The position numbers and the translations under genes are program-made. A DNA stretch of 47,453 nt from an uncultured Bacteroidota bacterium (lineage in GTDB: Bacteria; Bacteroidota; Bacteroidia; Flavobacteriales; Flavobacteriaceae): assembly GCA_902602415.1 (NCBI GenBank), contig CACKQW010000010.1:1-47453 (forward strand), in the 5' to 3' direction. Of this stretch, positions 27,780 through 35,716 are shown in pieces. The notes under the pieces are model-generated. The model was not told the origin of the DNA, searched no databases, and saw only the letters and a list, made by a program, of their open reading frames with translations. Each line of letters begins with the position of its first letter. The first letter of the stretch is position 1.

Positions 27780-28349
27780 ATGTCAAAACTAATAGACAAA
27801 GAAGTAGAAAAATCATTTAAAATTATTAATGATGGTGGAATAATATTATATCCAACAGAAACCATTTGGGGAATTGGGTGTGATGCTACTAAAACCCTTT
27901 CCATTGAGAAGTTATTTAATATAAAAAAAAGATCAATGGAAAAACCTATGTTATCACTAGTTAGTAATGTAGAAATGGCTGAAATGTACACTGAAAAACA
28001 AAATGATAAAATAATTTCGATAATTAACAATTTTAATAGACCTACAACAGTGATTTTTAGCAATGCGAAGAATATTAGTCCTTTACTTATTTCAAAAAAT
28101 AATGAAGTGGGATTTAGGATCACCAAAAATATATTTTGTAAAAAGTTAATTAATTTACTGGGTAAACCAATTGTATCAACTTCTGCAAATATTAGTAACA
28201 AACCATTTCCTCAATCATTTGCCGATATTGATGATCAAATTTTATCACAAGTAGACTATGTTGTAAATTTGCCAGTGAAAAACCGGAATATGAAACCATC
28301 ATCAATTGTAAAGATTAAAAAAAATGGTGAGATTCTAAAGATTCGATAG
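27780..28349 (+). CDS. L-threonylcarbamoyladenylate synthase (Sua5/YwlC/TsaC family)
   Basis: The enzyme makes threonylcarbamoyl-AMP for the t6A tRNA modification. The 189 residues carry the YrdC-fold start GGIILYPTETIWGIGCDA, the segment IFNIKKRS-type loop (FNIKKRSMEKPM), and VGFRITKN with VSTSANISNKP near the C-terminus. The length corresponds to the short TsaC form without the Sua5 tail. It starts a five-gene chain with very small spacing (3 bases to the next gene). Confidence 0.93.
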   Translation: MSKLIDKEVEKSFKIINDGGIILYPTETIWGIGCDATKTLSIEKLFNIKKRSMEKPMLSLVSNVEMAEMYTEKQNDKIISIINNFNRPTTVIFSNAKNISPLLISKNNEVGFRITKNIFCKKLINLLGKPIVSTSANISNKPFPQSFADIDDQILSQVDYVVNLPVKNRNMKPSSIVKIKKNGEILKIR

Positions 28350-28352
28350 ATT

Positions 28353-29768
28353 ATGATATTAAATAAGTTAGTAGAATTAGATTTTTTCAAAAACCTTTCA
28401 AAGGTTTCTATTGAAAACAATATCGAATGTTATGTAGTTGGTGGGTTTGTTAGAGACTACTTTTTAAAACGAAAATCAAAGGATATTGATATAGTAGTTG
28501 TTGGTGATGGTATTTTTTTAGCCAAAAAGTTTGCAGCAGATCTAGATAAAAAAATTAAAGTGAATATTTTTAAAAACTTTGGAACTGCTAATCTAAAATA
28601 TAAAAATTACGAAATTGAGTTTGTTGGAGCCAGAAAAGAGTCTTACTCAAGAGATTCTAGAAATCCAATTATTAAACCCGGAAGTTTTCATGATGATATT
28701 GATAGAAGAGATTTCAAAATGAATTCATTGGCTGTTTCTTTGAATGCGAATAACTACGGAGAACTTATTGATTTTCATAACGGTTTGAGAGATATTAATG
28801 AGAAAATAATTAATACACCATTAGATTCAAAATTGACATTTTCAGATGACCCCTTAAGAATTTTTAGAGCGGTTCGGTTTGCTTCACAACTTAAGTTCAA
28901 AATACATGAAAATCTAATCGGCTCAATGTCAATTTTAAGAGACAGAATTAAAATTCTCAACTCTGAGAGGATTGTTGATGAATTACATAAGATTTTAATG
29001 TCAAACAAACCATCTATTGCTTTTATTACACTTGATAAAGTTGGTATCCTTGAGTTAATTATACCAGAGCTCACAAATCTAAAGGGAATTGATGAAGTAG
29101 ATGGTCAAAAACATAAAGACAATTTTTATCATACACTTGAAGTACTTGACAATATTTGCCATAGTACAAAAAATTTGTGGCTCAGATGGGCAGCACTATT
29201 ACATGATATTGGAAAAGCACCTACAAAGAAATTTAATAAAAAAGTTGGATGGACCTTTCACGGTCATGAATTTGAGGGGAGTAAAATGGTATATAAATTG
29301 TTTAAGAGATTAAAAATGCCGCTGAATGATAAAATGAAATATGTTCAAAAACTTGTTTTAATGAGTTCTAGACCAATTGTGTTAGCTAAAGATTATATAA
29401 CCGATTCAGCGGTCAGAAGATTAATCTTTGATGCCAATGAATCTGTTGATGACCTTATGACATTATGTGAAGCAGATATTACCACAAAAAATATCAATAG
29501 ATATAAAAAATATCACGAAAACTTTAAAACCGTGAGAAAAAAAATAATCGAAGTTGAAGAGCGAGATCACATAAGAAATTTTCAACCTCCTGTTTCAGGT
29601 GAAGAAATAATGAGAACATTTAATCTCAAACCATGTAAAACAATTGGCATTATTAAGGAAAATATTAAAGAGGCTATTTTGGATGGGGTTATTGAAAATG
29701 ATTATCACCAGGCTTATGAATTAATGATTAAAGAAGGAAATAAATTAGGCCTCTCTAATGGAAAATAA
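28353..29768 (+). CDS. CCA tRNA nucleotidyltransferase / poly(A) polymerase-family protein with HD domain
   Basis: The 471-residue protein has the class II nucleotidyltransferase head: GGFVRD at about residue 31, then DIDIVVVGDG with the catalytic aspartates, and RRDFKMNSLAV. The RNA-binding neck follows with DDPLRIFRAVRFASQL. An HD domain lies around residues 255-300 (LLHDIGKAPT). It probably adds or repairs the CCA end of tRNA. The start lies 3 bases after the TsaC stop, and the 3' end overlaps ctaA by 11 bases. Confidence 0.93.
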   Translation: MILNKLVELDFFKNLSKVSIENNIECYVVGGFVRDYFLKRKSKDIDIVVVGDGIFLAKKFAADLDKKIKVNIFKNFGTANLKYKNYEIEFVGARKESYSRDSRNPIIKPGSFHDDIDRRDFKMNSLAVSLNANNYGELIDFHNGLRDINEKIINTPLDSKLTFSDDPLRIFRAVRFASQLKFKIHENLIGSMSILRDRIKILNSERIVDELHKILMSNKPSIAFITLDKVGILELIIPELTNLKGIDEVDGQKHKDNFYHTLEVLDNICHSTKNLWLRWAALLHDIGKAPTKKFNKKVGWTFHGHEFEGSKMVYKLFKRLKMPLNDKMKYVQKLVLMSSRPIVLAKDYITDSAVRRLIFDANESVDDLMTLCEADITTKNINRYKKYHENFKTVRKKIIEVEERDHIRNFQPPVSGEEIMRTFNLKPCKTIGIIKENIKEAILDGVIENDYHQAYELMIKEGNKLGLSNGK

Positions 29769-30786
29769 GTTTAAATTTTTAACTAGGCTTTCTCTAGTTC
29801 TAGTTTACCTAGTTATACTCGCTGGGGCTACAGTGAGAATGACTGGCTCAGGGATGGGCTGTCCTGATTGGCCAAAGTGCTTTGGATATTATATTCCACC
29901 AATTGAACAATCACAAGTTTTATTTCAACCTAATTCTAAATATAAAAAGGGAGAAATGATAATTTTCAACGAAGAAAAATTACTTGTAGCAAAATCAAAT
30001 TTTAATAGTTCAGATCTAATTGATTTAAAAAATTGGGATACTTACGAAAAACATGATTATATAATTTTTGATCCTGTCCACACTTGGATAGAGTATATTA
30101 ATAGACTGATTGGTGCAATATCTGGAATTCCGATATTATTATTTACAATTATTTCAGTTGTTTATTTTAAAAAATATAAACATTTGACATTTGTTTCTAT
30201 TTTGACTGTAATATGCATGGGTTTTCAGGCATGGCTTGGAAAAACAGTAGTTGATTCTAATTTAGCTCCTTTCAAAATAACATTTCACATGTTAATGGCG
30301 CTTCTAATAATAGCTCTTTTGATCTATTTGGTGAACTCTTCATCGAAATATACTATCAAAAAAAATAAGATTTTTACAAATTTCCTTTTTGTTGCAATTA
30401 TACTCACGTTAGTTCAAATAGTTCTTGGCACACAGGTTAGGCAATTTGTAGACGAACAGGCAAATGTATACTATGATAAATTTGAGTGGTTCAACGAAAT
30501 TCCAAAGGTTTATGAATACCACAGAACATTTTCACTTGTGGTAATAGCCGTTAATTTTGGATTATTTTACCTGAACAAAAAACTTAATCTTGGTAACAAT
30601 TATATTTCCTATGTGATAGTGCTTTTATTTATTGAAGCTTTAAGTGGAGTAGTTATGTTTTATTTTAATTTTCCCTTTGGATCACAAACTATACATCTGT
30701 TTATCGCCAGCTTAATATTTGGTTTTCAATTTTTAATATTACTACAAAACATAACATTTAAAAATAAATTGAATTATGATGTATAA
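29758..30786 (+). CDS. ctaA: Heme A synthase (COX15/CtaA)
   Basis: The enzyme converts heme O to heme A for cytochrome oxidase in the inner membrane. The 342 residues have about eight membrane segments. The diagnostic start is LAGATVRMTGSGMGCPDWPKC, where Arg, Ser and Cys features of the family are visible. Conserved histidines for heme appear in DPVHTWIEYINRL, TFHMLMALL, EYHRTFS and TIHLF. It overlaps the upstream CCA gene by 11 bases and the downstream gene by 11. It is larger than Bacillus CtaA, matching the COX15-type. Confidence 0.93.
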   Translation: MENKFKFLTRLSLVLVYLVILAGATVRMTGSGMGCPDWPKCFGYYIPPIEQSQVLFQPNSKYKKGEMIIFNEEKLLVAKSNFNSSDLIDLKNWDTYEKHDYIIFDPVHTWIEYINRLIGAISGIPILLFTIISVVYFKKYKHLTFVSILTVICMGFQAWLGKTVVDSNLAPFKITFHMLMALLIIALLIYLVNSSSKYTIKKNKIFTNFLFVAIILTLVQIVLGTQVRQFVDEQANVYYDKFEWFNEIPKVYEYHRTFSLVVIAVNFGLFYLNKKLNLGNNYISYVIVLLFIEALSGVVMFYFNFPFGSQTIHLFIASLIFGFQFLILLQNITFKNKLNYDV

Positions 30787-31237
30787 AATCAGAGTTATTC
30801 TTGACAATGATAATGATGAAGATGTGTTCAAAGATTTTGAAGTATCAAAAAATATTAACTTAACAAAATTTCATGAGTACATCAAAAAAGAATTCAATTT
30901 ACAAGGAAGTGAAATGGCGTCTTTTTACTCCGTGGATGAAAACTGGGATACTTTGATTGAATATTCATTAGTTCCATTTGATGATAATTCCGTATCCATG
31001 GAAAAACTTAGTTTACATGAAATATTAAATAATAATGAATCCAGTATATTATACGTTTATGATTTTATGAATATGTGGACTTTTTTTATTGAGTTACTCA
31101 GCGAGACAAGCAAAAATAAAAATGAATCTCATTTTAGTCTTATTTTTTCAAAAGGTGATATCCCCAAAATTCCTCCGAAAAAAAAATTCACACATGATGA
31201 CAAGGATATTTTCTCAAATGATTTTAATATTTTATGA
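30776..31237 (+). CDS. PRiA4_ORF3 / IS1096-TnpR-like family protein of unknown function
   Basis: The 153-residue acidic protein matches the pRiA4b ORF-3-like family: YKIRVILDNDNDEDVFKDFEV, then EMASFYSVDENWDTL and LYVYDFMNMWTFFIEL, cited here as short tags only. The name comes from a plasmid and an insertion sequence, but I see no transposase, inverted repeats or recombinase residues. It overlaps ctaA by 11 bases and uvrB by 4, which suggests a settled chromosomal gene. Two adjacent ATGs (30776, 30779) exist. Function is unknown. Confidence 0.82.
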   Translation: MMYKIRVILDNDNDEDVFKDFEVSKNINLTKFHEYIKKEFNLQGSEMASFYSVDENWDTLIEYSLVPFDDNSVSMEKLSLHEILNNNESSILYVYDFMNMWTFFIELLSETSKNKNESHFSLIFSKGDIPKIPPKKKFTHDDKDIFSNDFNIL

Positions 31238-33231
31238 AATTTAATTTAAAATCTGAATTTATTCCTACTGGAGATCAGCCAGCAGCGATTAATGATTTAG
31301 TGGATGGTATTCATAAAAATGTATATCATCAAACTTTATTAGGAGTAACTGGATCGGGTAAGACATTCACGGTTGCTAATGTAATTGAAAAAGTAAATAA
31401 ACCTACTTTGGTTTTAGCGCATAACAAAACACTAGCAGCACAACTGTATGCAGAATTTAAAAATTTTTTTCCAGAAAATTTAGTTGAATATTTTGTTTCC
31501 TACTATGATTATTATCAGCCTGAAGCCTATATTCCAACAACTGGAATATATATTGAAAAGGATTTATCAATTAATGAGGAAATTGAAAAACTAAGATTAA
31601 GTGCAACATCTGCTCTTCTTTCTGGAAGAAAAGATATTATCATTGTTGCATCTGTTTCATGTATTTATGGAATGGGGAACCCTGAATCATTTAAAAGTAG
31701 TATAATTGAAATAGAAGAGGATTCTAATATTTCAAGAACAGATTTATTAAATAAATTGGTCCAAAGTCTATATTCAAGATCCATAACAGATAACTTTAAA
31801 CAAGGTAAATTTAGGATTACAGGGGACACGATTGATATTTTCCCTGCGCACACAGATCATGCCTATAAAATTCATTTTTTTGGGGATGAAATAGAAGAAA
31901 TTGAAAAATTTGATCCTGAAACAAATGAAACTTTGGAAAGAATGCACAGAATTACAATTTATCCAGCGAATATTTTTGTTACAAGTCCAAATATGATCCA
32001 TGATGTAATTAAAATGATTCAAGACGATTTGATTAAACAATATGACTACTTCATGGAAATAGGGTCCAATTTAGAAGCAAAAAGGATAAAAGAGAGAACC
32101 GAATTTGATATGGAGATGATTAAAGAATTAGGATACTGCTCAGGAATTGAAAATTATTCTAGATACTTTGACGGACGTAAACCAGGGACAAGACCATTTT
32201 GCCTTTTAGATTACTTCCCTGAAGATTATTTAATGGTTGTTGATGAAAGCCATGTTACCATACCCCAGGTTAGAGCCATGTATGGTGGGGATAGAAGCAG
32301 AAAAGAAAATTTAGTTGAATATGGTTTTAGACTTCCTGCTGCCATGGACAACAGACCTTTAAAGTTTGAGGAATTTGAAAGTTTACAAAATTCAGTAATA
32401 TATGTAAGTGCTACACCTGCTGATTATGAACTAGAAATGAGCGAAGGTATTATAGTTGAACAAATAATTAGACCTACAGGGCTTTTAGATCCCAAAATTA
32501 TTATTAAATCTACAAAACATCAAATTGATGATTTAATTGATGAAATTCAAGAAAAAGTTAATTTGAAAGAAAAGGTTTTGGCTACAACTTTAACCAAGAA
32601 AATGGCAGAAGAGCTTAGTAGATTTTTAAATAACATTGAAATAAGATCTAAATATATCCACTCCGACATAGATACAATTGAAAGAGTAGAAATTATGGAG
32701 GGATTAAGAAATGATGAATTTGATGTTTTGATCGGAATTAATTTATTGCGTGAAGGGCTCGACTTACCTGAAGTGTCTTTGGTAGCAATTTTAGATGCTG
32801 ACAAAGAAGGTTTTTTAAGATCACATAGATCTCTAACACAAACAATTGGAAGAGCAGCTAGACATGTCAATGGGATTGCAATCCTTTATGCTGATAGAAT
32901 GACAAAAAGTATTAATAAAACTATTGAGGAGACTAATTATAGAAGAAAAAAACAGATTGAGTTCAATACAAAAAATAACATCACCCCAACTCCAATCATT
33001 AAGCATGTTAAAAATCCGTTAACCGAAAGACTTATCAAAAAACCTGATCTTCTTCCAAACGATGACATCATTGATTTTGTTATTCCCGAGAAGCCTAAAG
33101 AATTTGATAAAAAGATAAGGGAATTGAGAAAAGAAATGGAAAGATCCGCAAAAGAATTAAACTTTAAGCTTGCTGCAACATTCAGAGATCAAATTAAAAA
33201 AATGAAGGAAATTAAATCAGCTAGATCTTAA
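31234..33231 (+). CDS. uvrB: Excinuclease ABC subunit UvrB
   Basis: UvrB is the damage-verifying helicase-like subunit of nucleotide excision repair. The 665 residues carry FIPTGDQPAAI, Walker A GVTGSGKTFTVANV, the beta-hairpin region YYDYYQPEAYIP, DESHVTIPQ, LLREGLDLPEVSLVAILDADKEGFLRS (motif V-VI, shortened tag LREGLDLPEV), and a C-terminal UVR motif around residues 628-662 for UvrC contact. It overlaps the preceding gene by 4 bases and converges on sucC with a 15-base 3' overlap. Length is standard. Confidence 0.98.
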   Translation: MKFNLKSEFIPTGDQPAAINDLVDGIHKNVYHQTLLGVTGSGKTFTVANVIEKVNKPTLVLAHNKTLAAQLYAEFKNFFPENLVEYFVSYYDYYQPEAYIPTTGIYIEKDLSINEEIEKLRLSATSALLSGRKDIIIVASVSCIYGMGNPESFKSSIIEIEEDSNISRTDLLNKLVQSLYSRSITDNFKQGKFRITGDTIDIFPAHTDHAYKIHFFGDEIEEIEKFDPETNETLERMHRITIYPANIFVTSPNMIHDVIKMIQDDLIKQYDYFMEIGSNLEAKRIKERTEFDMEMIKELGYCSGIENYSRYFDGRKPGTRPFCLLDYFPEDYLMVVDESHVTIPQVRAMYGGDRSRKENLVEYGFRLPAAMDNRPLKFEEFESLQNSVIYVSATPADYELEMSEGIIVEQIIRPTGLLDPKIIIKSTKHQIDDLIDEIQEKVNLKEKVLATTLTKKMAEELSRFLNNIEIRSKYIHSDIDTIERVEIMEGLRNDEFDVLIGINLLREGLDLPEVSLVAILDADKEGFLRSHRSLTQTIGRAARHVNGIAILYADRMTKSINKTIEETNYRRKKQIEFNTKNNITPTPIIKHVKNPLTERLIKKPDLLPNDDIIDFVIPEKPKEFDKKIRELRKEMERSAKELNFKLAATFRDQIKKMKEIKSARS

Positions 33232-34416
33232 CACCTCTTGAACTTTATCGGCTGCTTCTTTGAATTCAATAGCACTGTGAAAATTAAGACCAGATGAATC
33301 AATAATTTTTTTAGCTAGATCTGAGTTAGTACCCTCCAATCTAACAATAATGGGAATAGAAATTTCATCTTTCATCTTTGTGTAGGCATCTACAACTCCA
33401 TTTGCAACTCTGTCACATCTCACTATTCCACCAAAAATATTTACCAAAATTGCTTTTACCTTAGAATCTCTTAAAATTATTCTAAAAGCTTTTTCTACTC
33501 TCTCACTATCAGCAGTTCCACCTACATCTAAAAAATTTGCGGGCTCTCCCCCAGCCTGCTTAATTAAATCCATAGTTGCCATTGCAAGCCCAGCACCATT
33601 TACCATGCAACCAACGTTTCCATCTAAATCAACATAATTTAGACCTGCTTCTCTTGCTTCAACTTCTATGGGATTTTCCTCTCGCAGATCACGCATTACT
33701 AAATAATCTTTATGTCTAAATAAAGCATTATCATCAATAGTCACCTTTGCATCTACAGCTAGGACTTTATTATCACTTGTTTTTAAAACTGGATTTATCT
33801 CAAAAAGAGATGCATCTGACTCACTGTATGCTTTGTAAAGAGCTTTAATAAACGAAGTCATATCTGCATGAGCATCACCTGACAGCTTTAAATTAGTAGC
33901 TACTTCAACAGCATTATTTTCTGTTAAACCAATTTTTGGATCAATATCAAGCGTATGAATCAAATGCGGTGTCTTCTCAGCAACTGTTTCGATATCCACT
34001 CCACCTTCAGTTGAATACATAATCATATTTCTCGCATTTGCTCTATTGAGTAATACAGAAACATAAAATTCTTCTGTTTCCGATGGACCAGGATAGTAAA
34101 CATCTTCCGCAACTAATACCTGATGTACCTTTTTTCCTTCCTTTGAAGTTTGAGGGGTTATCAAATTCATTCCAATAATTTGATTGGAAATTGATAATAC
34201 TTCGTCAATGGATTTTGCTAATTTAACGCCACCTCCTTTTCCCCTTCCACCCGCATGAACTTGGGCTTTTATAACGTAAAAATCTGTACCGGTTTCTTCA
34301 TGTAGTTGATTGGCTTTGTTTACAGCTTCTTCAGCGCTGGTAGCAACGTAGCCACGTTGAATTTTTACACCGAAACTATTTAAAATTTTTTTGGCCTGAT
34401 ATTCATGTAAATTCAT
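33217..34416 (-). CDS. sucC: Succinyl-CoA synthetase beta subunit
   Basis: This TCA-cycle enzyme couples succinyl-CoA cleavage to nucleoside triphosphate synthesis. The 399 residues have the ATP-grasp start MNLHEYQAKKIL, the nucleotide site KAQVHAGGRGKGGGVK, the metal-ligand segment FEINPVL and the C-terminal CoA-ligase part with NIFGGIVRCDRVANG. The alpha-subunit gene is not adjacent. A good promoter candidate stands just upstream. Confidence 0.97.
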   Translation of the reverse strand: MNLHEYQAKKILNSFGVKIQRGYVATSAEEAVNKANQLHEETGTDFYVIKAQVHAGGRGKGGGVKLAKSIDEVLSISNQIIGMNLITPQTSKEGKKVHQVLVAEDVYYPGPSETEEFYVSVLLNRANARNMIMYSTEGGVDIETVAEKTPHLIHTLDIDPKIGLTENNAVEVATNLKLSGDAHADMTSFIKALYKAYSESDASLFEINPVLKTSDNKVLAVDAKVTIDDNALFRHKDYLVMRDLREENPIEVEAREAGLNYVDLDGNVGCMVNGAGLAMATMDLIKQAGGEPANFLDVGGTADSERVEKAFRIILRDSKVKAILVNIFGGIVRCDRVANGVVDAYTKMKDEISIPIIVRLEGTNSDLAKKIIDSSGLNFHSAIEFKEAADKVQEVLRSS

Positions 34417-34433
34417 AAATCAAAAATTTGAAA

Positions 34434-34466
34434 CAAATGTAATAAAGATTGGTATTTAGTAACAAA
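34434..34466 (-). promoter_or_regulatory. Candidate flavobacterial promoter of sucC
   Basis: On the minus strand TTTG (34466-34463) is followed after 21 bases by TACATTTG (34441-34434), an exact -7 consensus. The sucC ATG starts 17 bases further on, giving a very short leader. Confidence 0.5.
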
Positions 34467-34521
34467 AACTTTGGTATTATTTGTGATAAGTTATGAAGAA
34501 TTTATACTTAGTTTTGCAGGC

Positions 34522-35622
34522 ATGAAAAATATACCTTTTGTTATTATTTTTTTACTAATTCTTGGATGTAAATCTAAAAAGACTCCAATTCATTTTGCAA
34601 TTAAATCTTCCAAACCCTCTATCTCTAACGTAAAAAAGAATTTAAAAGATCATAAAATTCAGATCAAATTAACAGTGATAAATAAAGATGGAAATATTGA
34701 TTATGAATATAATGTTGATAACGAAGAATATTTCTATCCTGCAAGTACCGTAAAACTTCCTATTGCTTTACTTGCTATAGAAAAAGTAAATGAATCGAAA
34801 TTCATAACATTAGATACTCCATTTAGAGTGGAAAATGAAAGTGAAAAATATACATTACGAGATGAAATATTTAAAATGTTTGTTATTAGTGATAATAAAT
34901 CCTTTAATAGAATTTTTGAATTTTTAGGACAAGATTATATTAATGGTAAGTTAAATGCTCTTGGATTTAAAAATACTACAATATTTCATCGGCTTTCAGT
35001 TGTGGATTCCGACAATTTAAAAACTAAGAAGGTATACTTTTATATTGAAGAGGACAGTATTTCTTATCAGACTTTTAATCGAGAAATTGATGCTAATCAA
35101 ATAAATGGATTAAAGAAAGGCAAAAAGTTTTTTAACAATAAGAATGAATTAGTAAAAAAACCGATGGATTTTTCTAAAAAAAACAGAATTTCAATCAATG
35201 ATTTACATGAAATGACCACTCAAGTTTTTCTCCCTGAAAACTACCATAATAAAAATTCTTTTAAGCTTGAAAATAAACAAAGAGATTTTATTTGGGATGC
35301 TATGTCCGCATTACCAAGAAAACTCGGACTTAGCGAAGAAAAGTATCCCGGTAATTTTGTTAAATTTTTTGTAAGAGGAGATGAAAATGTAAATGATACA
35401 ATTAATAACAATCTAAAAATATACAATAAGGTTGGCTCTGCATATGGACAACTTACTGAAACTGCATTTATTGATTCTGATAATCAAAAAATCATTCTAA
35501 CAGCTAGCATGTACGTTAATGATAACAAAATAATTAATGATGATATCTACGAATATGAATCAGTTGGAATACCATTTTTTGCTTCATTAGCAAAGGAAAT
35601 CTTATATCATTTAGAAAAATAA
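34522..35622 (+). CDS. Class A beta-lactamase-fold serine hydrolase lipoprotein
   Basis: From the ATG at 34522 the product is 366 residues and begins with a lipoprotein signal ending LILGCKSKK. An in-frame TTG at 34471 would add 17 residues and bury the lipobox, so it is rejected. Active-site motifs of the family are visible: PASTVKLP (the S-x-x-K nucleophile), SDNKSFN (the SDN-type motif) and KVGSAYG in place of K-T/S-G. Between the second and third motifs lies a long insertion-like stretch rich in Lys and Asn. It is probably anchored to a membrane; activity on beta-lactams or on peptidoglycan cannot be told. It is divergent from sucC and precedes the giant gene. Confidence 0.83.
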   Translation: MKNIPFVIIFLLILGCKSKKTPIHFAIKSSKPSISNVKKNLKDHKIQIKLTVINKDGNIDYEYNVDNEEYFYPASTVKLPIALLAIEKVNESKFITLDTPFRVENESEKYTLRDEIFKMFVISDNKSFNRIFEFLGQDYINGKLNALGFKNTTIFHRLSVVDSDNLKTKKVYFYIEEDSISYQTFNREIDANQINGLKKGKKFFNNKNELVKKPMDFSKKNRISINDLHEMTTQVFLPENYHNKNSFKLENKQRDFIWDAMSALPRKLGLSEEKYPGNFVKFFVRGDENVNDTINNNLKIYNKVGSAYGQLTETAFIDSDNQKIILTASMYVNDNKIINDDIYEYESVGIPFFASLAKEILYHLEK

Positions 35623-35716
35623 CTGCTTCTCTTATATTTCAGAAATTATAATGTTTATTATATAATTTGGGAGAATTCGTTATATGTTATATTTTAGAGT
35701 TTCCATTTAACTTGAA

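Noticed and set aside
30776-31237. A mobile element suggested by the family name IS1096 TnpR
   Set aside because: No transposase, terminal inverted repeats or target duplications are seen, and the gene overlaps both neighbours.
34471-34521. A TTG start for the serine hydrolase
   Set aside because: It would place 17 residues before a normal lipoprotein signal; the ATG at 34522 fits better.
35643-35668. Inverted repeat AAATTATA / TATAATTT after the serine hydrolase gene
   Set aside because: The stem is A-T only with a 10-base loop and no following U run; in DNA this AT-rich it can arise by chance.
35661-35669. TATAATTTG as a promoter of the giant gene
   Set aside because: It has one base too many between TA and TTTG and no -33 partner, so it is too weak to list.
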